From positions 50,170,774 through 50,234,773 of the forward strand of contig OX104112.1 of NCBI GenBank assembly GCA_944474755.1: a stretch of DNA of 64,000 nt, in the 5' to 3' direction. The stretch is from Limnoperna fortunei. Lineage: Eukaryota; Mollusca; Bivalvia; Mytilida; Modiolidae. The translations under genes were made by a program, and so were the position numbers. The notes under the pieces were generated by a model, which saw only the letters and a program-made list of their open reading frames with translations, did not search any database and was not told the DNA's origin. Of this stretch, positions 46,581-58,429 are shown one piece after another. The stretch's first letter is position 1. The number at the start of each line of letters is the position of its first letter.

Positions 46581-47045
46581 TAATTCGATGATCCACTACA
46601 CCTGTTTTTACAGCGTGACAATCAATTGATCTGAAAACGGGTCATACAATATACATGTATAGTAAAAGTCATGACAACTAAAAACTGCTTACCGCGTGAG
46701 AACGAGCTCATGCTCCTTTTTTAGATCCAAATAATGATATTTTGAAATCAATAATTATACAGCATTCACAAAAACATAGGACATCCCCAATATTAGGTGC
46801 TTACATAGACGTCTTAAGCTATTATATTGTAAGTAAAGTTTTTGTCAAAAATATTTATTGTGTTACGGTGTAAAGTTACTTCAAAGTGTCATATAAGCAA
46901 AATATATTGATTAAGCATACTTGTAGGTGTTATACATGTGGGGCAGTGTTAAATTTGGAGAATTCTTGTAACGTTTAGTGCATTATATGAAATAGAAAAT
47001 AACATTCCTCTCCGTGCATAAGGGGAATTGACTCGAATTTCATAC

Positions 47046-47180
47046 GTATAAACACGTTACTACCACATATAGAACGAAAACTATAATTGCCATCAATTAA
47101 AACTACATGCACCAAATCTCCTACATAAAGAAAGGGTATAACAAGTTCATCTAAGTCACCATTAACCTGTACTTGTGCGT
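47046..47180 (-). pseudogene. Copy-A counterpart of the 52173-52375 coding-like segment
   Basis: Same as copy B on the minus strand (VNGDLDE, FLYVGDLVHVV, IDGNYSFRSI recognisable), but with a 45-bp deletion at 47099 (15 codons, frame kept) and a second deletion of about 14 bp near 47049 that breaks the frame. Confidence 0.35.
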
Positions 47181-47187
47181 TTTCTTG

Positions 47188-47282
47188 TTCTGTTGTGTTG
47201 TGTTGTGTTGTGTTGTTGTTGATGTTTTTGTTGTTGGTTTTGTGTTTTGTTTTTTGGGTGTTTTGTTTGTTTGTTTGTTTTT
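47188..47282. repeat. TGTTG / TTTG simple repeats, copy A
   Basis: Four to five TGTTG units, then TTGTTG and TTTTGT variants and four TTTG units. Longer than in copy B (52378-52452), so the array has changed length since duplication. Confidence 0.95.
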
Positions 47283-47597
47283 TATTTTAAACTAAATCTC
47301 ATTAAGCAATCTTCTAATGATTTTGTAGACTTAACAAAGAAATTTTAATGAATATGAATCACGTATATTAAAGTGTAGACATATATCATGTTAACAAAAA
47401 TAACATTTTGGATGTTTTCGTACGGAGAAGTTATGATTTTTCATTTGTATAATCGCCATATTTGTTTTGACGTTACTGATTACGTACATAAGGAAACATA
47501 AGAAAAAATAAACTTTTCAAAACTGAACAATTGTTAGCCATGTGCTCTGATATAGGGTTAAATACACATCAATATGTTTGTTCTGGCCTTAAAACAA

Positions 47598-47813
47598 CTA
47601 TTGTAAGCTCTGTAACATTAGCAAACAAAGTTCCAATGTCATTTGAAAATATGAAGCGTGACGTTGATATTTTGACAAATTGACGAAAAACATTTTTTTA
47701 CTGTTTTCAGCATCCAAACATCGACATAGTAAAAGTGAAAATAGAAATACATGGTATGGATACGGAACTGACATTTGCATTTTTGAATGAAATGAATATT
47801 TTGTCAATAACAT
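47598..47813 (-). other. Open frame with leader-like N-terminus, copy A
   Basis: From an internal Met: MSVPYPYHVFLFSLLLCRC, hydrophobic and ending near LDA, resembling a signal peptide, then a charged segment (ENSKKMFFVNLSKYQ). Copy B (52775-52987) retains the frame with an extra residue. No family recognised and no promoter or splice evidence; a small secreted peptide exon is possible but unproven. Confidence 0.2.
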
Positions 47814-47884
47814 TTAGTTACAAAATCGAATTTATCACCATTTTCTCGTTCACACTTAAAGTTCATTAGCAGTGGTTAATGATT

Positions 47885-47945
47885 GGCTGGTTTGTAGTCG
47901 AGTACACCCTTCCTGCAGTTAGACTCAAACCCGCAACCTTTATAT
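47885..47945 (-). mobile_element. SINE-A B-box fragment, copy A
   Basis: Reverse: AAGGTTGCGGGTTTGAGTCT, CTGCAGGAAGGGTGTACTCG. About 60 bp only. Counterpart 53060-53125 in B. Confidence 0.75.
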
Positions 47946-48360
47946 CTATTCCAATCGATTGGTATTATTATTTCTACTTTTTAATAAAGAACATAATTAT
48001 GTTGCTGCTCATTCTCTAAAAAAATTTCCTGTAGGTTTTAAAGCCCCAAACAGGAAAGGAAACTCACTAATAATATTTATTTAATATTTTGTAGGTCCGG
48101 ACATTTTTACCGATCATTTTTCATTAGTAATATATAGTTTCGCTGACCCTAGATTTGATTTAACATATACATTTTCATTCGATATTTTAACGCCGTAAAT
48201 TCAAATATACTGGCACTTATTATTTTAAGTTAGTGTCTCAAGCTTAGATTACATTTTATTTTACCTGTTTGTTACGAAATGATGCATACGAAAAGTGAGA
48301 CTATCCCACATTCACGAAATGTAGGCATAAAAAACAGGAATAACCACAAAAACAAGACAG

Positions 48361-48445
48361 CCATGCGCAATCACAGTAACTAAGCACCCATGCGCAATCA
48401 CAATAACAAGGCATCAATGCGCAATCACAATAACAAGGCAGCCGT
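48361..48445. repeat. 28-bp minisatellite, copy A
   Basis: CATGCGCAATCACAATAACA then AGGCA repeated three times with minor variation, then GCCGTGC. Same repeat number in copy B (53537-53625), so it predates the duplication. Unlike CRISPR: no spacers. Confidence 0.9.
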
Positions 48446-48707
48446 GCAAAGTGTCGTTACTCAACTGTGCAATAAAGATTTATCAATCGTTAACAAAGCT
48501 TATTGACAGAGTCTTGTTACCGGTACTTCAAAATAAAATAACTATTTAAAGTTAATATTTCACATTCCATAAGAGTGAGTTAACCGCTCAGCACTTAAAG
48601 GTAAGCCTCAAATAGCTAATCCAAACTGGTTTATATTTTCAAACAAGCTGTTTGTTTAAACGATATCAAAACCATAACAAAGCTTTACTGATTGCGCGAG
48701 TTCAGGC

Positions 48708-48765
48708 GCAGTTTTCTTTGTTTTAATGGTGTTAATGGCCACTTTCAGCAAACGTTTAGCTTTTA
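48708..48765 (-). mobile_element. SINE-A tail fragment, copy A
   Basis: TTTTAATGGTGTTAATGGCC then ACTTTCAGCAAACG, a reversed tail with GGTGT and CCACTTTCAGCAA. Three overlapping open frames here (48656-48871, 48692-48886, 48763-48981) recur in B because the DNA is duplicated, not because of coding selection. Confidence 0.7.
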
Positions 48766-49204
48766 CCGTGAAAGTGTTTTTAAATACTTTGAAGCTAACT
48801 GTAGATTCGTTGCTACCTCTAAAATTGTACTTATGCAGACATATAAGGTCTTTTGTACCAAGGTGACCCATTTGTTTGTCATCTGATGATAATTATGTCC
48901 CCGACAACACGTTGCGGTTTTGAACTTGTCTCCAAAATAAATTGCCATGGATTGTAATTTTCCTGCAACTTTTTTCTTCAATTACTTAGTTTTCGATTTT
49001 TTAGATTTTTTAGCATTGATAAATTTGAAAGGTTTCTAAGTATCTTAATGCCATTCAACAATAACATATTACTTAGGATATTAAGATGAATATAAAAAAT
49101 CCTGCTTTACTTCCAGAAATTTCCAATAAGATCACTTACGTTTCGTGTTTTACTTTTAACAATACTTTAGATCGTTTAGTTACCTATCTCCGTAGTTCTC
49201 AATG

Positions 49205-49430
49205 TTTGTTTATATGTTTGAATAATGTTTAACGACACTTTTAGCAATACTTTTCATCTATATTGTAGCGTCCAACTTTTATTGGGGGAGAAAACTGGAC
49301 AAAAACCTCGACCGTCGGTAAAAAAAATGGCAATCCTTGTCTAATAAGATTTGAGTCGAGCGCACCCTGCCCACAATGAGACTCGAACCCACAATCTCAA
49401 TGAAAACATACCATATGATCAATAGTTATC
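49205..49430 (-). mobile_element. SINE-A lacking the A box, copy A
   Basis: Reverse: GATTGTGGGTTCGAGTCTC B box, GGGCAGGGTGCGCTCGACTC, ACAAGGATTGCCATTTTT, CCAATAAAAGTTGGACGC, tail AGTGTCGTTAAACATT. Copy B counterpart 54394-54620. Confidence 0.9.
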
Positions 49431-50889
49431 AATGATTATGATTGTTAATGTATATAAAAAGACGTGTATTGATTGGTTTTCACATGTTTGGTATAACTCT
49501 GCCTTTTTTAAACCCATCGCTAACCCTAAAGGAGGGGTATACTGTCCATGTGTGTGTTTGTGTGAGTGTATCCACCCGTATTCATTTTTCGTCAAATTTT
49601 TCTCAACAATGATTAATGATATAGTACTGAAATGTGGTTAAAAACTTAAGCGGAGTATCGATGATTTGGAACTTTATGATACCAATATTGATCTTTGTTG
49701 ACGTATTTTTTTTTAATTATTCATACATGACAAGATATTCGTAGTTCTAATGTAAGACTTGATGTAACGTCAATTCTTAATAATTTCATGGCATCAATTC
49801 CAAGACTGATGCCGTCAGAAGTTATCTCAAGCGCAGACGTTATTTCCGGTAAATAATATACACAATTTAATCATTTTGTTTTATTTTTTTATTGAAGTGG
49901 CATTCTAATAGATATAGCCGTAATGTATTTGACGATTTGCCGGCCTCATTTTATGTAGCAAATATTAGAATTGAAGTCAAATCGCTCCAAGGGTAAATCG
50001 ACCGCCTGAAGGTGACCATTCGAACAAACAAACAACCCCCCTCCCAACCTTTACCAAAATCGCCCGTCCTAAATCCACCCCAACATTAGCGAAATCGCCA
50101 TATACACAGATATCGTAATTTTATAAAATTCTTTTTTTTTTATTTTGTCCTTGCCAATTATAAAAAATCAGAGCAAATTTGCTCGGATCCCTTTTTGCAA
50201 CTTTGTACCATTGTTTATAATATCAATTAGTGAGTTTGTTATTCTAGCAGACAATCGATCAATCAAAATTAAAAAAAATAAATATTATTTATAAAATTAT
50301 CACTGAAAATCATAAGGGTATGTAAAACAATTAATAATTAAAGCATAACAATAAATCATCGATCATTATCATTAATACTTTTGTTAATATTATTTCATTA
50401 TTAGCGATACGATACAAAAAGGTCATTTTATATTTTAAAATATAAACCTGTGCTGTAGGCAAATACACTGAAGTCTTATTGAATAACTGAAAGTAACTAA
50501 GAATTTTGTAAGTCAGTGTCGTAATTTTAAATAATATGACACATATAACAGAACAAAACAGTCTGAGGCGTAACCAGAGAGAAAAGGGCCAAAATTACAT
50601 CACTGAATACAAAATACCCTCTTAACACTAAAACATCATATGAAAAAGATCAAAAGAATTTTGAGCTTACTCAAACAATCACTCACACAGACACAAAAGG
50701 CTCTCACATTTCCAGCCATTCTCAACAACCATTACCCATAGCGATAATCGAGCTGGGAGAATCGTGAAGACTAAGATACAAGGTCACAATTCGAGCAGTA
50801 GGCGTAGAGGCTCCCTACTGCACTGCTAAATGATATACCTTTCAACGACAAAGGTCACGATAAATGGTAGACAAATGTTTTGATGAATA

Positions 50890-51087
50890 TTGAATGGTTA
50901 TGTCTTGTATACGTTCCGATCCTATATACTGTTACTCAAATGCCAATATCAGACAACAATTGGAGATAGAACTACAAGTATACTTGCAAGTGGTAATACA
51001 TTGAATGACCAAACAATTGTTGACAATGTCTCAGTAGTGAAACCCGACACAAACTATCGAGAATATCACGACAGTCCTCCTGAATGA
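50890..51087 (+). pseudogene. Coding-like relic in S, copy B
   Basis: 65 codons, same as 45840-46058 apart from a few substitutions (GDR for GGI, ASG for ANG) and a different end (HDSPPE). Third-position differences are not in clear excess, so selection is not demonstrated. Confidence 0.3.
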
Positions 51088-51470
51088 AAAGGAAGTTATT
51101 TATTTAATTTGCAATTTACAAAGCATTTACATGATGACTCACACATGCTCAACAACTGCTTTAATTTAGATTTGAAATAATTCGATCAACATTAAAAATC
51201 AATTATTTTATTTGTAAGTTTAAAACAAACGATTATAGTAAAAAATCATTCAAAATTGATTTTGGATGTTAAGCCTGCTGGAAAATAACATATTTACTTG
51301 CTAGGAACAAATGTGTTTACAAACATGCATTTATGGATGTAGTTGATGATCGGGTTAAAGTTCGAGTTTAATTTCGATGCTTTTGAGTTCAACTCTTTTT
51401 TAGACCTTTTTAGCTGGATTTGGGGTTCAAAATAAGCTTTCTGAATTCAATTTACTAGATGTATTAGTAG

Positions 51471-51655
51471 GCAGGGTGTACTCGACTTCAATCTTAATTG
51501 ACAAGGATTGCCATTTCTCCTACCGCAGGTCGGGTGTTTTCTCCGGGTACTCCGGCTTAATTCCTTCCCCCTCCCAAAAAAAAACAAACTGAACGCCATA
51601 GTGTAGCTGAAAATCTGCTGGAGGTGGCGTTAAACACCACTTAAACAAACACAAA
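51471..51655 (+). mobile_element. SINE-A lacking its head, copy B
   Basis: As 46414-46580, but with a less expanded C/A stretch and a complete tail GGTGGCGTTAAACACC then ACTTAAACAAACAC. Confidence 0.9.
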
Positions 51656-52172
51656 AAAAACTGGAACTTGAAGTTTAACTCGAACTCTAACTCGATGATC
51701 CACTACACCCTGTTTTTACAGCGTGACAATTAATTGATCTGAAAACGGGTCATACAATATACATGTATGGTAAAAGTCAGCGTGCGTTGGTGGGTTTTTT
51801 TGCCTGACAACTAAAAACTGCTTACCGCGAGTGAACGAGCTCATGCATTATTTGTAGATCCAAATAATGATATTTTGAAATCAATAATTATACAGCATTC
51901 ACAAAAACATAGGACATCCCCAATATTAGGTGCTTACATAGACGTCTAAAGCTATTATATTGTAAGTAAAGTTTTTGTCAAAAATATTTATTGTGTTACG
52001 GTGTAAGGTCACTTCAAAGTGTCATATAAACAAAACATATTGATTAAGCATACTAATAGTTGCTATATATGTGGGGCAGTGTTAACTTTGGAGAATTCTT
52101 GTTACGTTTAGTGCATTATATGAAATAGAAAATAACATTCCTCTCCGTCCATAAGGGGCATTGACTCGAATT

Positions 52173-52375
52173 TCATACGTATGACCGAATTATTATAAAC
52201 ACGTTACTACCACGTATAGAACGAAAACTATAATTGCCATCAATTAAATGGTTTATGTAGAACTGCAAACTCATACCATACCTTGACTGGTATACTACAT
52301 GCACCAAATCTCCTACATAAAGAAAGGGTATAGCAAGTTCATCTAAGTCACCATTAACCTGTACCTGTGCGGTTT
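52173..52375 (-). pseudogene. Coding-like segment, unknown protein, copy B
   Basis: The minus-strand frame 52469-52173 has a Gln/Asn/Lys-rich start from simple repeats, then a protein-like part: VQVNGDLDELAIPFLYVGD, LVHVVYQSRYGMSLQFYIN and HLIDGNYSFRSIRGSNVF. A possible acceptor (CGCACAG then GTACAG) precedes VQVNG, though the upstream is A/C-rich rather than pyrimidine-rich. It resembles a beta-rich domain fragment, but I cannot name it. Copy A is disrupted, so it is probably a pseudogene fragment. Confidence 0.3.
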
Positions 52376-52377
52376 CT

Positions 52378-52452
52378 TGTTCTGTTGTGTTGTGTTGTTG
52401 TTGGTTTTGTTTTTTGTTTTCTGTTTGTTTTGTTTGTTTGTTTGTTTTTTCT
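52378..52452. repeat. TGTTG / TTTG simple repeats, copy B
   Basis: Shorter version of 47188-47282. Confidence 0.95.
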
Positions 52453-52774
52453 TTTAAACTAAATCTCATTAAGCAATCTTACTTCTAATGATTTTGTAGA
52501 CTTAACAAAGAAATTTTAATCAACATGAATCACGTATTTTAAAGTGTAGACATATATCATGTTAACAAAAATAACATTTTGGATGTTTTCGTACGGAGAA
52601 GTTATGATTTTTCATTTGTATAATCGCTATATTGGTTTTGACGTTACTGATTACGTACATAAGGAAACATAAGAAAAAATAAACTTTTCAAAACTGAACA
52701 ATTGTTAGCCAAGTGCTCTGATATAGGGTTAAATACACATCAATATGTTTGTTCTGACTTTAAAACAACTATTG

Positions 52775-52987
52775 TCAGCTCTGTAACATTAGCAAACAAA
52801 GTTCCAATGTCATTTGAAAATATGAAGCGTGACGTTGATATTTTGACAAATTGACGAAAAACATTTTTTTACTGTTTTCAGCATCCAAACATCGACATAG
52901 TAAAAGTGAAAATAGAAATACATGGTATGGATACGGTAGAACTGACATTTGCATTTTTGAATTAAATAAATATTTTGTCAATAACAT
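52775..52987 (-). other. Open frame with leader-like N-terminus, copy B
   Basis: 70 codons, as 47598-47813, with one codon added (SVLPYPY) and Asn for His upstream. An in-frame three-base gain is compatible with coding but weak evidence for it. Confidence 0.2.
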
Positions 52988-53059
52988 TTAGTTACAAAAT
53001 CGAATTTATCACCATTTTCTCGTTCACACTTAAAGTTCCTTAGCAGTGGTTAATGATTG

Positions 53060-53125
53060 GCTGGTTTGTAGTCGAGTACACCCTTCCTGCAGTTAGACTC
53101 GAACCCGCAAACTTTATATCCATTC
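53060..53125 (-). mobile_element. SINE-A B-box fragment, copy B
   Basis: Reverse: GTTTGCGGGTTCGAGTCTAA, an intact B box. Duplicate of 47885-47945. Confidence 0.75.
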
Positions 53126-53536
53126 CAATCGATTGGTATTATTATTTCTCCTTTTTAATAAAGATCATAATTATGTTGCTGCTCATTCTCTAAAAAAATT
53201 TCCTGTAGCTTTTAAAGCCCCAAAATAGGAAAGGAAACTCACTAATAATATTTATTTAATATTTTGTAGGTCCGGACATTTTTACCGATCATTTTTCATT
53301 AGTAATATATAGTTTCGCTGACCCTAGAGTTGATTTAATATATAAATTTTCATTCGATATTTTAGCGCCGTAAATTCAAATATACTGGCACTTATTATTT
53401 TTTAAGTTAGTGTCTCAAGCTTAGATTAAATTTTATTTTACCAGTTTGTTACGAAATGATGCATACGAAAAGTGAGACTCTTCCACATTGACGAAATGTA
53501 GGCTTAAAAAACTGGAATAACCACAAAAACAAGGCA

Positions 53537-53625
53537 GCCATGCGCAATCACAGTAACTAAGCACCCATGCGCAATCACAATAACAAGGCATCCATGCGCA
53601 ATCACAATAACAAGGCAGCCGTGCA
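53537..53625. repeat. 28-bp minisatellite, copy B
   Basis: Duplicate of 48361-48445: three CATGCGCAATCAC units and a terminal partial. Confidence 0.9.
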
Positions 53626-53894
53626 AAGTGTCGTTACTCAACTGTGCAATTATACGATTTAAATAATGTATGATTTTAGATTTATTAATCGTTAAGGAAG
53701 CTTATTGACAGAGTCTTGTTACCGGTACTTCAAAATAAAATAACTATTTAAAGTTAATATTTAACATTCCATAAGAGTGAGTTAACCGCTCAGCACTTAA
53801 ATAGTTATTCCAAACTTGTTTATATTTTCAAACAAGCTGTTTGTTTAAACGATATCAAAACCATAACAAAGCTTTACTGATTGCTCGAGTTGAG

Positions 53895-53955
53895 GCGCAG
53901 TTTTGTTTGTTTTAATGGTGTTAATGGCCACTTTCAGCAAACGTTTAGCTTTTAC
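53895..53955 (-). mobile_element. SINE-A tail fragment, copy B
   Basis: Duplicate of 48708-48765. Confidence 0.7.
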
Positions 53956-54393
53956 CGTGAAAGTGTTTTTAAATACTTTGAAGCTAACTGTAGATTCGTT
54001 GCTACCTCTAAAATTGTAATTATGCAGACGTATAAGGTCTTTGGTACCAAGGTGACCCATTTGTTTGTCATCTGATGATAATTATGTCCCCGACAACACG
54101 TTGCGGTTTTGAACTTGTTTCCAAAATAAATTGCCATGAATTGTAATTTTCCTGCAACCTTTTTCTTCAATTACTTAGTTTTCGATTTTTTAGATTTTTT
54201 AGCATTGATAAATTTGAAAGGTTTCTAAGTATCTTAATCCCATTCAACAATAACATATTACTTAGGATATTAAGATGAATATAAAAAATCCTGCTTTACT
54301 TCCAGAAATTTCCAATAAGATCAGTTACGTTTCGTGTTTTACTTTTAACAATACTTTAGATCGTTTAGTTACCTATCTCCGTAGTTCTCAATG

Positions 54394-54620
54394 TTTGGTT
54401 ATATGTTTGAATAATGTTTAACGACACTTTTAGCAATACTTTTCATCTATATTGTAGCGTCCAACTTTTATTGGGGGAGAAAACTGGACAAAAACCTCGA
54501 CCATCGGTAAAAAGAATGGCAATCCTTGTCTAATAAGATTTGAGTCGAGCGCACCCTGCCCACAATGAGACTCGAACCCACAATCTCATAGAAAACATAC
54601 CATATGATCAATAGTTATCA
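54394..54620 (-). mobile_element. SINE-A lacking the A box, copy B
   Basis: Duplicate of 49205-49430, with CCATCGG for CCGTCGG. Confidence 0.9.
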
Positions 54621-55012
54621 ATGATTATGATTGTTAATGTATATAAAAAGACGTGTATTGATTGGTTTTCACGTGTTTGTTATAACTCTGCCTTTTTTAA
54701 ACCCATCGCTAACCCTAGAGGAGGGGTATACTGTTCGTGTGTGTGTTTGTGTGAGTGTATCCACCCGTATTCATTTTTCGTCCAATTTTTCTCAACAATG
54801 ATTAATGATATAGTACTGAAATGTGGTTAAAAACTTAAGCGGAGTATCGCAAGGGAGCATTAGCTTAAAGTAGTACTTGTTTCAAATGATTTGAAACTTT
54901 ATGATACCAATATTGAAATATATATTTTTCTGCGTTTCAGAATTTCTTACTAAATTTACTCACAGAACATAGACTGAAACAATTCTTGCAAATGTGATTA
55001 TAACATTAATGA

Positions 55013-55277
55013 TTTGTTTGTTTGTTTGAATGACGTTTAATGCCACTTTCGGCAATTTTTCAGCTTTATCATGACGTCCAGTTTTTATTGGGGGAGGAAG
55101 CCGGAGTACCCGGAAAAAAACCCCGACCTTCGGTTGGAAAACTTGCAATCCTTGTCAATTAAGTTTATAGACGAGTACACCCTGCCCGCAGCGTGACTCG
55201 TACCCGCTACCTCAGTGTTGATAGACCACGTGATAAATAGAGACGAACTACCTTAACCACTCGGTTGCCGAGACCCC
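55013..55277 (-). mobile_element. SINE-A, full length, at start of duplicon C
   Basis: Reverse: GGGGTCTCGGCAACCGAGTG A box, GTAGCGGGTACGAGTCAC B box, body, tail AAGTGGCATTAAACGTC and CAAACAAACAAA. Complete where the duplicon A copy (42593-42713) is cut. The 62-codon minus frame at 54960-55148 overlaps it and is not a gene. Confidence 0.93.
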
Positions 55278-56313
55278 GTAACAATAATGTATGTTGCTAC
55301 ACGACATCCGGTTAAGTTTTAAGATTCTAATTGTTGCTCATGTTGTAAATGGCAAAATTTAAAAAAATAAGCACGCTGCATTTCAAATTGCTTCTCAAAT
55401 TGGAATTTAAAAAGATTATTTGAAGCAAATTCATGGACCCTGTTGTATAATACTAAGAAAAGATTTTATGCATAATCATATTTAGATTTCGGTGTCTGAC
55501 ACATGGATACTTCATTAACTCGGTCCGACCATGTAACATTTACATAAATTACTCTTAATAAAACAAACAGTGTGATTGGAAGCCATTGTTAATTGATTCT
55601 TAAAATTCTTAAAGATTCTAACGAATAAAGATTTTAATGTTAGTGTAAAAATACATTGCATCACGATGGATTATCAATCGAAACTGCTTGCTGTCATTTC
55701 TCTCAAGGATCGTAACCATTGTACCCTTTTTAATTTAAAGAGTAAGCTAAAATGTATTTTTATTGAAATATATGACGAAACACACAATTAATTATATTGC
55801 TAAAACCGCAAAATGATGGCGTCATGCCCCAGTGCATTTTAATGTTAATGTCCAATCTTACACTTATAAAAAAATTTGTAACCCAAATATTTTTAACTAC
55901 AGATGTTGTTTATAACTTTTTGTACTTGTCATGAACAGCTTTCTAACAATTATTAATTCGCCGTATGTGGTGATATCGATGTAATAGCATCTCTATAGAA
56001 CATGTACATGCACGCACTACAAATGTAGTATAATTGTATATACTTTATTGAGCAGAAAGTATATTTTGGCAAATAATTCTCATCAGCAATTTGTACAGTT
56101 TTCCTTTGATCTTTGTTGACATATAGTTTTTAATTATTCATACATGACACGATATTCGTAATTCTATGATGTAACGTCAATTCTTAATAATTTCATGCAT
56201 CAATTCCAAGACTGATGCCGTCAGAAATTAACTCAAGCGCAGACGTTGTTTCCTGTATATAAAAATACCTAATTTAATCATTTAATTTTTTTTTATTGCA
56301 GTGGCATTTTAAT

Positions 56314-56388
56314 GGAGATAGCCGTAATAGATTTGAAGATTTGTCGGCCTCATTTTTTGTAGTAAATCTATAAAATACAGTTATCTCC
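56314..56388. repeat. Foldback hairpin at Q/R boundary, copy C
   Basis: GGAGATAGCCGTAATAGATT with AAAATACAGTTATCTCC; arms have lost some pairing relative to 43803-43881. Confidence 0.75.
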
Positions 56389-56872
56389 AAAGTATTAGAA
56401 AACATATTTAAAATCATTGCGACGTCAGTAACACGAGATGTAATTTTCTTTACTTTCGACCAATCACTTGAATGAAAATGACGCCAGGAAGAATTCCAGT
56501 TAAAGCCGCTTTACCTCTACTAAAATATTAAATAAAATAAATTTGATTTAAAACGAAATAAATGCTGAAATAAAATTACCGATAATCATAATAATTGTTA
56601 CTTTCGAATTTGAGACTTACAATATTGAACCCTAGGTGCTAAAGAGAACTTTGATACTAATAAACATATGGCATATCCCCCTTAATTAAAAAGAGACACT
56701 TACTTGACCACGTGGTGTTTGTAGTAAAACTTGACATTAATTTTTTAATGTACAAATGACTTTTAAACCCTTTGTGGTTTTAGCAATATAATATTTTTAT
56801 TCCAATACAGAACATTTTGCTATGAAAATTAAATTCGTTCTTAATTATCGGTGGTTCATGCCTCAATAAGGA

Positions 56873-57188
56873 TATTTATATCGGCTTGCTATTTTCTATC
56901 ACGATACTTGCTTAAAGCATCGTGATACTTATTTATGAGTTGACTTTCATGTGACAGTATGGGTATTTTTACCGGCTCATTTTTGTGTATCGCGATGCTT
57001 GTTTAAAAAAGGCAGATGAAAAAACTTTATGCATAGTAAAACAAGTATCTGCTTACTTTAAAAAAGATTCGGCTTCCTTTTTTCTGCGTGTCACAATTGT
57101 GATGTTTCTATCGGCTTGCTTTTAAAAAGTATCGCAACCCGTGGAAAGCATCGCGATAGTTTAAAAAGCATAGAGATAATTACGTGAC
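56873..57188. repeat. Palindrome cluster, copy C
   Basis: As 44462-44765. Better kept near the end: AAAGTATCGCAACC and GGAAAGCATCGCGATAG (57126-57163). The first hairpin TATCACGATACTTGCT / AAAGCATCGTGATA is intact. Confidence 0.8.
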
Positions 57189-57296
57189 TAAATAAGAATT
57201 CTTAGATGACGTGTCTAAAACACTTTGAGTCCACACCAGGTGCAAAACGAGTATATATTTCTAATCAACGTCATAAACGATCAATACTCTTTATTG

Positions 57297-57760
57297 CGAC
57301 GTTGCAGTAAAGATTGTTAAAATATTTTCATGCAATTCAAAGGTTACGTTGTTAAAAAAGGTTAATATATATGACCTATTACAATCGAAATAATTCATTA
57401 GGGCACCAATATATACTGACTACCACGGGTTTGCCTTTTTTGCTCACATTTTACCCATGTAAAATATTGGACATAAAGAGCAAATCGGTGGTAAAAAAAT
57501 TAGTGTTTATTCGTGACCCAATAAATTATTTCTTAAGTAAACCATTACCGACTCTCTGTCCCATTGACCAATTATTACATTTAAATTATCAAATGTTGAT
57601 ATCTTTTGAGAATCAAGTAATTTTTTTGTATTTGAATAGTCTTCTCTGACGTGGAAATAAGCTTTTTATCATGTTGAGCCTTTTTTTCGGAAAAGTTTTG
57701 CGAAAGTGAACTTTATTTGTAAATTTGTGAAACAAAAAAACAAAATTTATTGTTTGCGTA
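57297..57760. other. Duplicon C-specific sequence with a 92-codon open frame
   Basis: Frame 57371-57649 (plus) starts MTYYNRNNSLGHQYI; Leu/Ile/Tyr-rich, no recognised domain, no splice signals judged convincing. Otherwise unique sequence. Confidence 0.3.
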
Positions 57761-57761
57761 T

Positions 57762-58000
57762 TAGAGTGGGTTTTAATGCCACCTTCAGCAATTTTTTCAG
57801 CTATATCATGGCGCCCACTTTTTATTAGAGTAAGGAACCCGGAGAACCCGTAGAAAACCCTCGACCTGCGGTAGAAAAACTGGCAATCCTTGTGAATGAA
57901 GAAGCCCAAGTGAGACTCAAACCTGCAACTTCATTGTTGGCAGACCACGTGATTTATAGTACATGGCTAAGTACCTAAACAACTCGGCCATCGAGGCCAC
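57762..58000 (-). mobile_element. SINE-A, near full length
   Basis: Reverse: TGGCCTCGATGGCCGAGTTG A box, GTTGCAGGTTTGAGTCTC B box, CACAAGGATTGCCAG, GGTTCTCCGGGTTCC, tail GAAGGTGGCATTAAAAC. The insertion is not in duplicon A at the corresponding place. A 98-codon minus frame across the 3' side is spurious. Confidence 0.9.
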
Positions 58001-58429
58001 AAAAACAGTTTAATAAGTTTAATAAATATTGCATTGTCAATAATATTAAACACGTAAAAGGTATTCTGTAGTTTTTTAACGATAGGCTTTACGTATTTAT
58101 TCCAAGTCTTAGCTCAGATAAACGCTTTACACTACGCCTATTAGGGATTCGTGCAGTTTTTGTTTGGAATGCACATGTAAAGCTAATGGGTATGAAAACT
58201 ATACAATGAATAACACCAAGATAAGTATTTTATTTTTGCGGTGTTTTGGAGACAATATTTTGTCTGTATTATTGCATACATTTTGAGGCGGAATACGTAG
58301 AAAGTGGCATGGTAAATAAAATGTGATCTGAAGGTTTTTTTACAGCTAACAAATTTATTTTTCTCAATAATATATTTCAGGTATAATTTGCACTGTATGA
58401 TATGAATATTTTAATTGGATTTCAAATCA

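Larger units (their letters stand above)
42593..49689 (+). repeat. Tandem duplicon A (P-Q-R-S order)
   Basis: First of three copies of a unit I divide into P (42593-43590), Q (43591-43858), R (43859-44830) and S (44900-49689). P begins in a truncated SINE-A; Q ends in a foldback arm; R holds the hairpin cluster; S holds several SINE fragments. S matches copy B (49963-54907) almost base for base and copy C (58270-60930) less closely. Copy A lost about 370 bp inside S that copy C keeps (between CTACAACA and ACTCACTCAC near 45625). Confidence 0.9.
49690..54907 (+). repeat. Tandem duplicon B (Q then S; P and R missing)
   Basis: Q is 49690-49962 and S is 49963-54907. The join of S(A) to Q uses a shared TTGA (ATATTGATCTTTG, compare ATATTGAAATA at 54912 and CTTTGATCTTTG at 43588). 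The join of Q to S falls inside the foldback hairpin, after its left arm and part of the loop (GTAGCAAAT then ATTAGAATTG). Copy B lost about 1.4 kb inside S that copy C keeps (near 50405, between CGATACGAT-type repeats). Confidence 0.9.

Noticed and set aside
48656..48981. Overlapping frames conserved between 48.7 and 53.9 kb
   Set aside because: Three frames on two strands are all conserved equally because the DNA is recently duplicated; they cross a SINE tail.
52378..52469. Gln/Asn/Lys-rich N-terminal part of the 98-codon minus frame
   Set aside because: Encoded by TGTTG and TTTG simple repeats; only the downstream part looks protein-like.
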